A model generated the notes under the pieces. It did not search any database. It was not told where the DNA came from and saw only the letters and a program-made list of their open reading frames with translations. Both the position numbers and the translations under genes were made by a program. This document shows positions 28,624-37,970 of a stretch of 64,000 nucleotides of DNA, piece by piece (the first letter of the stretch is position 1; each line of letters opens with the position of its first letter). Origin of the DNA: an uncultured Oceanobacter sp. (GTDB lineage: Bacteria > Pseudomonadota > Gammaproteobacteria > Pseudomonadales > Oceanobacteraceae). Where the stretch lies: NCBI GenBank assembly GCA_913061185.1, contig CAJXTI010000008.1, forward strand, positions 1-64,000. The letters run 5' to 3'.

Positions 28624-29932
28624 GGCGCTTGTCCCGGTAGCTGAGCAGCACCATGGTTTCAACATGATGCGTCTGGGGAAACATATCCATAATTCCTGCC
28701 TTTTCTATCTGGTAGCCAGCCGCAGCCAGCGTACTCAAGTCCCGCGCCAGTGTCGCTGCGTCACAAGACACATAAAGCACCTGCGATACCTTACGGGCGT
28801 TCAGTTCCTGCATAAGGGCTGCCGCACCTGCTCGTGGCGGGTCCAGCAACACCTTGTCGGGTGCCGGCAGGTGAGCCAGCACGCCTGAATTGGATAAATC
28901 TGCTTCAATCGCATGCAAGGACAACGCCAGAGATTCAGCCTGACGCTGCAAACTGCTGACCATGTCGGCCTGAACCTCCACCGCACTGACATGCTGGCAA
29001 CGTCGGGCCAGTGGCATACTGAAATTGCCATGTCCGGCAAACAAGTCCCAGATCACGTCCTCTTTTTGCGGCTGCAACCATGCCAATGCCTGTTGCACCA
29101 TGGCGCGATTGACCGGGCCATTGACCTGGAAAAAGTCACTCAGTTGCATTTTTAATGGCTGCTCATCCACAAAATGAACCAGCTCGACCGGTTGTTGCGG
29201 GAAAATGCACACCGACGGTTCGTCACGCCCCGGATTGAGCCACAGCTGCAATGACGAGTCAGCACTCAGAGATTCAGCCAGCGAGCACAATGATTGCTGA
29301 TCCGCCAGCGAGAGCGGTTTGAGAATACGGAACACCAGCGCCAGTGCATTGTCGGCCGCGACTACTTCAATCTGGGTAATACGATCACGTCCCTGCAGGG
29401 TCGAAATACCGTCGCGCCAGCGCATCCAGTCCAGTGCCGGTAACGCAGGCAAAACTGGGCAGCGATCAATATTGGTCAGATGCTCGGAAGCGGCTTCACG
29501 AAAACCGAGAAAATTACGCTGTTTGTCTTTGCTGAAGCGCACTCCCAAACGCGCCTTGCGCCGATAGCCCCAAGGTTCTGCGGTTATCGGCGGTGCCCAT
29601 TCCGGCACCACCAGCCCCTGACGACTGAACTCCCGTTCGACACGCTGTTGTTTAAAGTTAACCTGGGCGGGATACGCTAAATGCTGCAAATCACAACCGC
29701 CACAACGCTGATAGTGAGGGCAGTCCGGTATCACCCGGTCTGCTGCCGGCTGCTCAATCGATACCAACCGAGTCATCCAGACTTTTTTGCGGCGGCCGTC
29801 CAGGCGGACAGTGACCTGCTCACCGGGCAAAGCGCCGGGCACAAAATAGACATCACGGCCAAGGCGAGCGACTCCCTGTCCATCCGACGTCATATTATCA
29901 ATATTCAGTTGCAAGGTTTTTGCCGTGACCAC
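28616..29932 (-). CDS. rlmD: 23S rRNA (uracil1939-C5)-methyltransferase RlmD
   Basis: 438 residues from a GTG start with an AGGAG site. An N-terminal TRAM domain (TSDGQGVARLGRDVYFVPGA) precedes a [4Fe-4S] cluster site with Cys71, Cys77 and Cys80 (CPHYQRCGGC) and a later Cys (DRCPVL). The methyltransferase domain has DLFAGHGNFSMPLA, LLDPPRAGA and the catalytic YVSCDAATLARDL. It makes m5U1939. It lies 129 bases downstream of cysM and overlaps relA by eight bases. Confidence 0.95.
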   Translation of the reverse strand: MVTAKTLQLNIDNMTSDGQGVARLGRDVYFVPGALPGEQVTVRLDGRRKKVWMTRLVSIEQPAADRVIPDCPHYQRCGGCDLQHLAYPAQVNFKQQRVEREFSRQGLVVPEWAPPITAEPWGYRRKARLGVRFSKDKQRNFLGFREAASEHLTNIDRCPVLPALPALDWMRWRDGISTLQGRDRITQIEVVAADNALALVFRILKPLSLADQQSLCSLAESLSADSSLQLWLNPGRDEPSVCIFPQQPVELVHFVDEQPLKMQLSDFFQVNGPVNRAMVQQALAWLQPQKEDVIWDLFAGHGNFSMPLARRCQHVSAVEVQADMVSSLQRQAESLALSLHAIEADLSNSGVLAHLPAPDKVLLDPPRAGAAALMQELNARKVSQVLYVSCDAATLARDLSTLAAAGYQIEKAGIMDMFPQTHHVETMVLLSYRDKRRG

Positions 29933-30061
29933 CCGTATCTCCTGAGCAAATGCCAGCTAGATACATCTCCGCTGGCGAGTAACGGCGCACAGTATTGGTA
30001 CTCTCGGCGGGATTGCAACCCTGAAGCCCGGTCACAATCAGATTGACGGGGGTTTCGGCGG

Positions 30062-30991
30062 TTATTCCTGCTCCGGAGCAAAAATACCTGAGGATAAATA
30101 GCGGTCGCCACGATCACACACAATAGCCACAATCGTGGCGTTCTGCAGCTGCAACGCCAGCTGCAACGCCGCATACACCGCACCACCGGATGAAACACCA
30201 CAAAAGATGCCTTCTTCACGGGCCAGCTGGCGCATGGTGCTTTCCGCTTCGTGCTGGCCGATGTCGAGTATCTGATCGACGCGTTGACGTTCAAAGATAG
30301 TGGGCAGGTATTCTTCCGGCCAACGACGAATGCCCGGAATCGATGCGCCGTCCGAGGGTTGCAACCCGACGACACAGACCGCCGGATTCTGCTCTTTAAG
30401 ATAACGGGAGATGCCCATAATCGTTCCGGTGGTTCCCATGGAACTGACAAAATGGGTAATCCGTCCAGCGGTTTGTTGCCAGATTTCCGGGCCGGTGCTG
30501 GCATAATGAGCCTCTGGATTGGCCATATTACCGAACTGGTTCAGTACCTTGCCCTGACCTTGTGATTGCATCGACAACGCCAGATCACGGGCACCTTCCA
30601 TGCCGTTGCTGACCAGAATCAATTCCGCGCCATAGGCTTGCATCGCCCAGCGTCGCTCCATCGTGCTGCTGTCTGGCATAATCAAGATCATACGGTAACC
30701 CATCATCGCAGCGGCCATAGCCAACGCAATCCCGGTGTTGCCGCTGGTCGCTTCGATCAGCGTATCACCAGGCTGAATATCACCTTGCTGTTCGGCCAGG
30801 CGGATCATTGACAGTGCCGGTCGGTCTTTCACCGATCCTGCCGGGTTATTGCCTTCCAGCTTCAGTAATATCTGGTTGCCGTCCGTATTGGCACCCATAC
30901 GCTGCAATCGCACCAGCGGCGTGTGGCCGACGCAGTCAGCAATGGTTGGATAATCAATGTCAGGGGTCGCCAAGGTCGTCACAATAGTCAC
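30062..30991 (-). CDS. cysM: Cysteine synthase B (O-acetylserine sulfhydrylase)
   Basis: 309 residues. PLP enzyme that forms cysteine from O-acetylserine and sulfide or thiosulfate. The PLP lysine is Lys55 in EGNNPAGSVKDRPALSM, where the NPAGSVKDR form is typical of CysM rather than CysK. The phosphate-binding EATSGNTGIALAM motif and the C-terminal SSGGAVYAAL are present. Starts GTG 30991 and GTG 30982 are both possible; the latter has the better-spaced AAGG site. The order cysM-rlmD-relA-mazG with a GacS/BarA-type kinase divergent upstream is the Pseudomonas arrangement. Confidence 0.94.
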   Translation of the reverse strand: MTIVTTLATPDIDYPTIADCVGHTPLVRLQRMGANTDGNQILLKLEGNNPAGSVKDRPALSMIRLAEQQGDIQPGDTLIEATSGNTGIALAMAAAMMGYRMILIMPDSSTMERRWAMQAYGAELILVSNGMEGARDLALSMQSQGQGKVLNQFGNMANPEAHYASTGPEIWQQTAGRITHFVSSMGTTGTIMGISRYLKEQNPAVCVVGLQPSDGASIPGIRRWPEEYLPTIFERQRVDQILDIGQHEAESTMRQLAREEGIFCGVSSGGAVYAALQLALQLQNATIVAIVCDRGDRYLSSGIFAPEQE

Positions 30992-31121
30992 CTTACCTAT
31001 TCTTTATATAACCAAATACGACACATAGTACGTGTTAATCCGACCATTCGTTAATAACAATTACTGATTTCCATAGAGCTTTTTACCACCCTTGCATCTG
31101 CCTTTTTTATCCCTTCCCTAA

Positions 31122-31209
31122 CCCTTGCTGAGCCCTTGCTGAGCCCTTGCTTGCGCCACCAGCACAGGGAAATTGCTATTTCCGAACACTTTCCGAACAC
31201 TTTCCGTGC
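31122..31209. repeat. Two short 11-bp tandem repeats between cysM and the sensor kinase
   Basis: Within the 316-base gap 30992-31307, CCCTTGCTGAG is repeated about 2.7 times (31122-31150), and TTCCGAACACT about 2.6 times (31180-31209). Both have an 11-base period, close to one helical turn. They lie 100-190 bases upstream of the kinase start. No gene was seen in the gap. Function is unknown. Confidence 0.85.
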
Positions 31210-31307
31210 GTCTACCGGCGAGCCGGTGAGTGATTGCGTGTACTGCTATTACTCAGTACTCTTCGTTTTCTTTTTTCGACCTGCAAGCAGGTTGCCTGGC
31301 GAGCACC

Positions 31308-34136
31308 ATGAAAACCTGGAATCTTCAACATCGCGTATTGTTAATGGGGCTGCTGCCAGGTCTTATTGTATCGCTGGTACTTGGCAGTTATTTTATCAGC
31401 CAGCGTTTTCGCGACCTCAACGATCTGCTCGACCAACGCGCACTGGCCATGGCAAAACAGCTGGCACCGGTCTGCGAATACGGCGTTACCATTGGCAACG
31501 TGGCCATTCTGCAGAACATCGCCAACAACATGTTGGAAGAACCGGACGTTCGCTCAGTCAGTATCTACAATCAGGATATGGAACTGATGGCCCATGCCGG
31601 GCCACGCATGATCAGTAATCAGCTATCCGATTCAACGTTAAGACGCGGCCAGTTACACCTGATGCATACCAGTGAGTCGGTGCGGGTGCGCACACCGGTT
31701 CTGGCGCAAAATCTGATCATTTCTGATCAGGTATCCACCCAGTTTTTTGCGGAACAAGCAGCCGAACCCAAGTTACTGGGATGGGCTGAGCTGGAATTGT
31801 CGGTCAGTAATACCCGCCTGGCTCGCTACCAGCATGCCGCTTCGTCGCTGACCATGATCCTGGTAACCCTGATCAGCTGTTTTTTCCTCGCGGTACGTAT
31901 CAGCCGCCAGATTTCCCGGCCAACCATCAGTATTCTGCAAGCCATTCATGCACTGGAAGATGGCAAATACGAAGCCCGAGTTCGTGTTGAAGGCGGTGGC
32001 GAATTGAGCGAAATGGCCAGCGGGATCAACAGCCTGGCAGCCGGACTGCAACAAACCAGTGTTGAACAGCAGCGCAGCATTGAGGAAGCCACTCGCGACA
32101 TGCAGGAAACCATGGATGATCTGGAAATCCGTAACCGCCAGTTGCTGCTCGACCAACGCGAAGCCCAGGAAGCCAGCCGCCTCAAATCCGAGTTCCTTGC
32201 CAACGTCAGTCACGAACTGCGGACACCGCTAACCGGTATCAAAGGCTATGTGCAGTTAATGGAGCGTACTCGTCTCAGTGAACGGCAAAGCGATTATATT
32301 GACACCATGCGCAAGTCGTCCGATGACCTGATGCGCATCATTAACGACATTCTCGATCTGTCCAAACTGGAAGCCGGTAAACTGATTATTGACCACAGCG
32401 CCGTCAACCTCCGGGACGTCGCTGAGGATGTGTTGATTGCGTTAACACCGGACGCCATTAACAAGCAACTGGCACTGTCTCTAAAAATCGATGCCGACGT
32501 TCCCTGTCAGTTGCAGGGTGATGAACTGCGCCTTAAACAGGTGCTGACCAATCTGGTTGGTAACGCGATCAAATTCACTGAATCAGGCTCAGTGGCTGTT
32601 TATATCAGCTTGATCAATGTCCGTAACAGCCAGGCCAGCATCAATATTGACGTTCGGGATACCGGGATCGGACTGTCACTGGAACAGCAAAAACGGCTGT
32701 TTAATGCCTTTAGTCAGGCCGATGCCAGCACTGCCCGGCAGTTTGGAGGCACCGGCCTTGGCCTGATTATCTCGCGGGCCCTGGTGCAAGCAATGCGTGG
32801 TGATATTCGTGTCGAGAGCCACCCGGGTGAAGGTTCGGTGTTCAGTTTTCACTTCAGCACCGATCTGGATAACAACCCTCCGGCCGCACTGGAAAGCCTG
32901 CACCCAGGCCACATTGCGATACTCGACGGACATCCGGACAGCAAACACAATCTGTGTACACTGTTGGCAGAATGGCAACTGGTCAGCACAGATTGTGCTT
33001 CGGTCAAGGAACTGGAGCAGTTGTTGCTGAACACGACTGACAGGCCGGACGCGGTCATTATCACCGTCGAAAGCGATTACCTTGGCAGCTCTTTGTGCCA
33101 GCAAATCTCCCGACAGCTGGTTCCCTACGGTGTGCCAATTATTACCTTGGTAGACAGCCTCAGTCACGACCATCTGGATCAGCTGCGTCACTACGGCGCC
33201 TTTGCCTGTATGACCCGGCCATTCAGCAGCCGCAAGCTACATGCACTGTTGTCAGACATCCTGAACGGTGAATCGGTTGATGACGAACCACCTGCCATGC
33301 TGCGGCAGTTGCATCAGACACCCGGTCTTCCACCCCATATTCTCGCTGTTGATGATAATGATGCCAATCTGCGCCTGGTCGTTACCCTGTTGCGCGACCT
33401 CGGACTACCGACCTATGGTGCATCATCCGGTCAGGAAGCCATTAATATGATTCAGCAACAACATATCGATCTGGTGTTTATGGATATACAGATGCCAGGA
33501 ATGAATGGACTGGAAGCCACCAAACGGATTCGCACGTTACCGAACAAACAAGGAATTCCAGTGGTCGCATTAACCGCGCATGCCATGGCGGATGAAAAAC
33601 AACAGCTGCTCAAGGAAGGCATGAATGACTATCAGACCAAACCTATCTCAATGGACCAACTGGTGCAGTGTATTCACCACTGGACCGGTTTTATGCCACC
33701 AACAGAACCTCTGCAGGAAGCATCCGAAACCGACTACGGCGTAGACCCGCTGGATGAACAGAAAGATCAACCCGGACTGTTTTCGCTGGAGCTGGCACTG
33801 CGCTGCGCCAGTGGTAAACCGGCACTCGCCTGCGACATGATGGATATGTTGTTAACCTCATTACCCAAGGAGCTGCAACGTATCCGGGAGCTGTGGGAAG
33901 AAGAAAACCTGGTCGACTTGCAGGCAGCGGTACATCGTCTGCACGGTGCATCACGTTACTGTGGTATTCCAGCCCTCAGACATGATCTGGAAGTGTTGGA
34001 GACAACGTTAAAGAGCAAGCAATTTACGGCCTTGCCGGATCGGGTACGGTGTATGGTTGCGACCGCTGAAAAACTGCAACAATGGTCCGCCCACTACGAC
34101 TGGCGCAGTGCCATCACCAACAGCAACCAGGACTGA
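31308..34136 (+). CDS. barA: BarA/GacS-type hybrid sensor histidine kinase
   Basis: 942 residues from ATG 31308. Order: membrane span about 10-29; periplasmic region about 30-175; span about 178-198; HAMP and coiled coil to about 290; HisKA with phosphoacceptor His302 (NVSHELRTPLTGIKGY); HATPase_c with DTGIGLS and GGTGLGL; a degenerate receiver-like segment (about 535-650); a true receiver with Asp726 (FMDIQMPGMNG); and a C-terminal HPt with His876 (VHRLHGASRY). The N-terminus matches BarA/GacS closely. These kinases phosphorylate UvrY/GacA to drive CsrB-type small RNAs; the cognate regulator is not in the window. The position next to cysM supports a GacS assignment. Confidence 0.92.
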   Translation: MKTWNLQHRVLLMGLLPGLIVSLVLGSYFISQRFRDLNDLLDQRALAMAKQLAPVCEYGVTIGNVAILQNIANNMLEEPDVRSVSIYNQDMELMAHAGPRMISNQLSDSTLRRGQLHLMHTSESVRVRTPVLAQNLIISDQVSTQFFAEQAAEPKLLGWAELELSVSNTRLARYQHAASSLTMILVTLISCFFLAVRISRQISRPTISILQAIHALEDGKYEARVRVEGGGELSEMASGINSLAAGLQQTSVEQQRSIEEATRDMQETMDDLEIRNRQLLLDQREAQEASRLKSEFLANVSHELRTPLTGIKGYVQLMERTRLSERQSDYIDTMRKSSDDLMRIINDILDLSKLEAGKLIIDHSAVNLRDVAEDVLIALTPDAINKQLALSLKIDADVPCQLQGDELRLKQVLTNLVGNAIKFTESGSVAVYISLINVRNSQASINIDVRDTGIGLSLEQQKRLFNAFSQADASTARQFGGTGLGLIISRALVQAMRGDIRVESHPGEGSVFSFHFSTDLDNNPPAALESLHPGHIAILDGHPDSKHNLCTLLAEWQLVSTDCASVKELEQLLLNTTDRPDAVIITVESDYLGSSLCQQISRQLVPYGVPIITLVDSLSHDHLDQLRHYGAFACMTRPFSSRKLHALLSDILNGESVDDEPPAMLRQLHQTPGLPPHILAVDDNDANLRLVVTLLRDLGLPTYGASSGQEAINMIQQQHIDLVFMDIQMPGMNGLEATKRIRTLPNKQGIPVVALTAHAMADEKQQLLKEGMNDYQTKPISMDQLVQCIHHWTGFMPPTEPLQEASETDYGVDPLDEQKDQPGLFSLELALRCASGKPALACDMMDMLLTSLPKELQRIRELWEEENLVDLQAAVHRLHGASRYCGIPALRHDLEVLETTLKSKQFTALPDRVRCMVATAEKLQQWSAHYDWRSAITNSNQD

Positions 34137-34154
34137 AACAGGTCACCCAGTCAA

Positions 34155-34568
34155 CTAACGCGACAGCACGGCAAAGGCCAGTACCCACGGCTGTTCATCA
34201 GACAGGCTGAGCAGTGCCTGACGGCCTTCCAATTGCTGCAAACGGTCAGCGGCAGCACCAAACAGTGCAACCACCGGTGCTCCCTGGGCGCTACGCAGAA
34301 CCTCCAGTTGCTGAAAACCCACGCCTTGTGCAATCCCGGTTCCCAGGGCTTTTGCCAAGGCTTCCTTGGCGGCAAACTGCTTGGCCAGAAAGTTGATCGA
34401 ACAACCTCGCGCCCGCCACACGTCTTGTTCAGCCGGGGTCAGAATGCGCTGTACCAGCCGTTCCCCCTTGCGACGAAAAACCGCCTCGATACGATCCACC
34501 CGAATCATATCGGTACCGACACCAATCACTGCCGGCGATAAAGCAACGGCCAGACTTGCTGCGGTCAC
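34155..34568 (-). CDS. acpS: Holo-[acyl-carrier-protein] synthase AcpS
   Basis: 137 residues from a GTG that overlaps the pdxJ stop (GTGA). It transfers 4'-phosphopantetheine from CoA to ACP. The Mg-binding [14 protein letters not shown] and the [17 protein letters not shown] motif are diagnostic. About 12 extra residues precede the usual start (VIGVGTD), so a downstream start cannot be excluded. It ends the lepA-to-acpS block and converges with the sensor kinase gene 18 bases away. Confidence 0.93.
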   Translation of the reverse strand: MTAASLAVALSPAVIGVGTDMIRVDRIEAVFRRKGERLVQRILTPAEQDVWRARGCSINFLAKQFAAKEALAKALGTGIAQGVGFQQLEVLRSAQGAPVVALFGAAADRLQQLEGRQALLSLSDEQPWVLAFAVLSR

Positions 34569-35305
34569 GACGAGGCATCAGCCAGTAAGGTGCGCATCTC
34601 GGTAACCGCGCGCTCTATACCCACAAACAGCGCATGGGCAACAATTGCGTGACCAATATTCAATTCATTGATCTCGGCAATAGCCGCAATCGGTTCAACA
34701 TTGTGGTAATTCAAACCATGCCCGGCGTTCACGATCAAACCACACTGATGCGCATACTGTGCCGCTGCCCGAATCCGTTGCAGTTCTTCCCGAACAGCCG
34801 TCGCTGCCGTTGCATCGGCATAGCGCCCGGTATGTAATTCGATCACCGGAGCACCCGTACGAACCGCAGCGTCAATCTGGGCCAGATCCGGGTCGATAAA
34901 CAATGAGACAACACTGCCAACCTGCTTCAGGCGTGTCACCGCAGCAGTAATCTGGGCTTCCTGACCCATCACATCCAGACCACCTTCGGTCGTCAATTCT
35001 TCCCGTTTTTCAGGTACCAGGCAGACACATTCCGGCTCAACTTCTTCGGCCAGTTGCAGCATCGCTTCGGTGACGGCCATTTCCAGATTCATGCGGGTGG
35101 TCAAGGTTTCTTTCAGCACGTAGACGTCACGGGTCTGGATGTGACGCCGATCTTCACGGGGATGGATGGTGATGCCATCAGCACCGGCCTGTTCAGCAAC
35201 AAAAGCCGCTTGTACCGGGTCGGGATAACGGGTACCACGGGCCTGACGCAGCGTCGCTATATGGTCGATATTGACACCAAGAAGAACACGGCCATCTTTG
35301 ATCAC
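34565..35305 (-). CDS. pdxJ: Pyridoxine 5'-phosphate synthase
   Basis: 246 residues. Condenses 1-deoxyxylulose-5-phosphate with 3-amino-2-oxopropyl phosphate to PNP in vitamin B6 synthesis. TIM-barrel signatures include [38 protein letters not shown] and [15 protein letters not shown] 35305 is preferred since an AGGA site sits eight bases upstream, while the alternative start at 35320 lies within that site. It follows recO after 75 bases. Confidence 0.94.
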   Translation of the reverse strand: MIKDGRVLLGVNIDHIATLRQARGTRYPDPVQAAFVAEQAGADGITIHPREDRRHIQTRDVYVLKETLTTRMNLEMAVTEAMLQLAEEVEPECVCLVPEKREELTTEGGLDVMGQEAQITAAVTRLKQVGSVVSLFIDPDLAQIDAAVRTGAPVIELHTGRYADATAATAVREELQRIRAAAQYAHQCGLIVNAGHGLNYHNVEPIAAIAEINELNIGHAIVAHALFVGIERAVTEMRTLLADASS

Positions 35306-35380
35306 AAAAAATATCCTCAATCAGTTGGGTTTGAACGCTAACAGCGATTAAAGCGGGAGTAGTGCGCTACTCACAGAGGG

Positions 35381-36031
35381 TTAAACATCAGCTGGCAGAT
35401 CGAATAACCGGCGGCTGTTTAAAGGCTGCGCCAGCCATTCCGACAACGCCTGTCGCAGTATGTGCTTGGAGACCCGTAACTCAGGCAAGCGTAATTGTCC
35501 TTGATGAATCGCCAGTAACACTTCGCCGGGAAATCCCCCGCTATCCCCAGTGGGTGCAAACCCGGACTGCGGATCAAAACAATAACGCTCCGACGCCCGA
35601 ATCGCATCGCCTTTTGTATCCAGATGCCAGTGAAAGCCGAACCCCAGATCCGACAACAGCTGATACTCAAACATGCGTAACCAGGGTTCTGCCGCCTGTT
35701 GCCCGGTGAGAGCAGCCAGAGTGCGAATATATCGCTGATACATACCCGGCAGGGCTTCTCCTTGAGGTAACAGGCGAATCAACAGTTCGTTCAGATAAGA
35801 AGCGCAAAACAGGGCGTTCTCTGTCAGTACAAAGATGTGCTCTGGTTCGGCCAGCACCAGTCGGGGCCAGTCTTGTTCTGCTTGCCATGCGCCACGATAG
35901 ATTTGATGCAGTTGCACTGTTTGCCGTCTTGGTGCCAACAGTAGCCGATGACCATCTCGTTCACACAAGGCGTTCACCAGCCAGCCTGATTCACCCACCG
36001 GCCGCCGGTGCAAAACCACCAGCGCTTGCAT
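35381..36031 (-). CDS. recO: DNA repair protein RecO
   Basis: 216 residues, slightly shorter than the E. coli protein (242). An N-terminal OB-fold begins ALVVLHRRPVGESGWLVNALCERDGHRLLLAPR, followed by a helical C-terminal domain. No zinc-binding Cys4 set is seen, as in E. coli. RecO anneals SSB-coated DNA and loads RecA with RecR. The start ATG overlaps the era stop by one base (TGATG), showing coupling. Confidence 0.92.
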   Translation of the reverse strand: MQALVVLHRRPVGESGWLVNALCERDGHRLLLAPRRQTVQLHQIYRGAWQAEQDWPRLVLAEPEHIFVLTENALFCASYLNELLIRLLPQGEALPGMYQRYIRTLAALTGQQAAEPWLRMFEYQLLSDLGFGFHWHLDTKGDAIRASERYCFDPQSGFAPTGDSGGFPGEVLLAIHQGQLRLPELRVSKHILRQALSEWLAQPLNSRRLFDLPADV

Positions 36032-36927
36032 CAGGAACGATCGTCGTAACCCAGACTACGCAGGGCTCGTTCGTCATCAGACCAGTTGGTTTTGACTTTG
36101 ACCCACAAATTCAGCATCACTTTGCAGTCAAACAGGATTTCCATGTCCTTGCGAGCATCCTGACCGATCTGCTTGATGCGGGAGCCGCCATCACCGATCA
36201 CAATCCGTTTTTGTGACGGCCGCTCAACCAGAATCAAGGCACTGATTTCTGCCAGCCGCCCATCATGGGTAAACTCTTCTATTTCAACCGTCATGGCGTA
36301 GGGTAATTCGTCACCCAATTGGCGCATGATTTTTTCTCGCACCAGCTCGGCGGCCAGAAAGCGTGAACTGCGATCGGTAATCTGGTCTTCCGGGTAGAAA
36401 TACTGAGCTTCTGGCAAATAACTGTTAATCAGCGATTCCAGCCGATCAACGTTACGACCGGTCTTGGCACTCAGCGGCACGATCTGGGCAAACGCATAAC
36501 GTTCAGACAAGGATTGCAGGTACGGCAACAATTCTTCGTCCTTGTCCTTGATAAAGTCGACCTTGTTGACCACTAGCACCACCGGAGCCCGCTGCTGGCT
36601 GACAGCCTGCAATACCATGTCGTCTTCATCGGTCCAGCGTGTCCGGTCAACCACCATAATGACCAGATCAACATCCTTGACTGCCATTGTTGCCGCCTTG
36701 TTCATATAGCGGTTGATGGCCTTTTCCTGACGCAGGTGCATGCCGGGTGTATCGACATAAACCACCTGAATATCATCTTCTGTCTTGATGCCTAATATCT
36801 GATGACGGGTGGTTTGCGGCTTGCGCGAGGTAATGGACAATTTTTGCCCGAGAATACGATTAAGCAATGTTGACTTGCCAACGTTGGGGCGACCCACGAT
36901 GGCAACAAACCCGGTACGTTGTGTCAT
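36031..36927 (-). CDS. era: GTPase Era
   Basis: 298 residues. G domain with [22 protein letters not shown] and NKVDFIKD, then a C-terminal KH domain around residues 200-285 ([24 protein letters not shown]). Era binds the 3' end of 16S rRNA and helps 30S maturation. It overlaps rnc by four bases (ATGA) and recO by one, the conserved rnc-era-recO operon. Confidence 0.97.
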   Translation of the reverse strand: MTQRTGFVAIVGRPNVGKSTLLNRILGQKLSITSRKPQTTRHQILGIKTEDDIQVVYVDTPGMHLRQEKAINRYMNKAATMAVKDVDLVIMVVDRTRWTDEDDMVLQAVSQQRAPVVLVVNKVDFIKDKDEELLPYLQSLSERYAFAQIVPLSAKTGRNVDRLESLINSYLPEAQYFYPEDQITDRSSRFLAAELVREKIMRQLGDELPYAMTVEIEEFTHDGRLAEISALILVERPSQKRIVIGDGGSRIKQIGQDARKDMEILFDCKVMLNLWVKVKTNWSDDERALRSLGYDDRS

Positions 36928-37610
36928 TTTTCTTCCTCACTGATGCCGAGTTGGGTCAGCAGCTGCATTGCAGCAGCCTGCTCTGCAGCCCGACGACTGG
37001 CACCTTCGGCGACCTGGGGTTCGGCATCCTGAATACGAACTTCAACCTTGAATATCTGCTCGTTGGTCGGCCCGGTCAACGCCAGCACGTTGTATTTTGG
37101 CAGCGGTAAATGTTTACCTTGCTGATGTTCCTGCAAACGGGTTTTGGGATCCTTGATCGGATCTTCCAGCGATAATTCATCCAGCCGGGTTTTGTACCAG
37201 GTAAGAATACACCCGCGTGCCGCGTCCAGACCGGCATCCAGATAGATAGCGCCGATAAGGGCTTCAACCGTATCGGCCAGAATGGATTCCCGCCGATGAC
37301 CACCACTTTTCAGCTCACCAGAACCCAGGATCAGAAAATCACCCAGTCCAAATTCGCGGGCCAGATCGGCCAGCGTCTTGCCCTTGACCATACGTGCGCG
37401 CAAACGACTGAGTTTACCTTCACGAGCCAGACCAAAACGCTGGTAGAGGTCTTCAGCGATGACAAAATTGAGAATGGAATCACCCAGAAATTCGAGGCGT
37501 TCATTGTTCGTGCCGCCTTTGCTGCGGTGGGTAAGCGCCAGGGTCACCAGTTGTTCATCATGAAAGGTGTACCCCAAACGCTGGGAAAGTTTTAACAGAG
37601 GGTCATTCAC
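36924..37610 (-). CDS. rnc: Ribonuclease III
   Basis: 228 residues from a GTG start (ATG four bases further is out of frame). The catalytic domain has the family signature [21 protein letters not shown] and the second acidic set [15 protein letters not shown]; a C-terminal dsRNA-binding domain spans about 155-224. It processes rRNA precursors and double-stranded RNA. The start lies directly after the DUF4845 stop with no gap. Confidence 0.97.
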   Translation of the reverse strand: MNDPLLKLSQRLGYTFHDEQLVTLALTHRSKGGTNNERLEFLGDSILNFVIAEDLYQRFGLAREGKLSRLRARMVKGKTLADLAREFGLGDFLILGSGELKSGGHRRESILADTVEALIGAIYLDAGLDAARGCILTWYKTRLDELSLEDPIKDPKTRLQEHQQGKHLPLPKYNVLALTGPTNEQIFKVEVRIQDAEPQVAEGASRRAAEQAAAMQLLTQLGISEEEK

Positions 37611-37970
37611 TTATTCAAATTCTTCGTGATGAGAAAATTGGCCAACGACATACAGGTTACCCATGAAATGCTCTTTGACTTCGTAATTCCAGTCCATCGT
37701 CAATACGCCCTTGCTGCGCGTCGCAACCAGGCCATCAAGGGAAATATTCAAGCTATTGGAACGAATACGGGCGGCCAACACTCCGTGTAAATCCTTGACC
37801 GAACTGGTGCCGGTGACTGTTTTCGACTTGTGCATTGTTTCCAGCACCTGTTGCAGCATGCGGTTGTCCCAATACATAGGAACAATGGCAATTCCTGCCT
37901 TGGCAACCACACCGACGATCAACAGGATCACCATGACGGCGTAAAACGACAGACCAGATTGTTTTTTCAT
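37611..37970 (-). CDS. DUF4845 family membrane protein
   Basis: 119 residues with one N-terminal membrane span (LSFYAVMVILLIVGVVAKAGIAIV), then a small periplasmic-side domain ending in VVGQFSHHEEFE. The family is found between lepB and rnc in many gammaproteobacteria, and its function is unknown. Here its ATG overlaps the lepA stop (TAATG), so lepB is missing from its usual place. Confidence 0.85.
   Translation of the reverse strand: MKKQSGLSFYAVMVILLIVGVVAKAGIAIVPMYWDNRMLQQVLETMHKSKTVTGTSSVKDLHGVLAARIRSNSLNISLDGLVATRSKGVLTMDWNYEVKEHFMGNLYVVGQFSHHEEFE

Noticed and set aside
31122-31209. CRISPR-like array
   Set aside because: The units are 11 bases and abut each other without unique spacers, so these are plain tandem repeats.
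32910-33260. Second functional receiver domain in the BarA/GacS-type kinase
   Set aside because: The phosphoacceptor Asp and the acidic pocket are missing, and BarA/GacS proteins are commonly degenerate in this segment, so it is not unusual.
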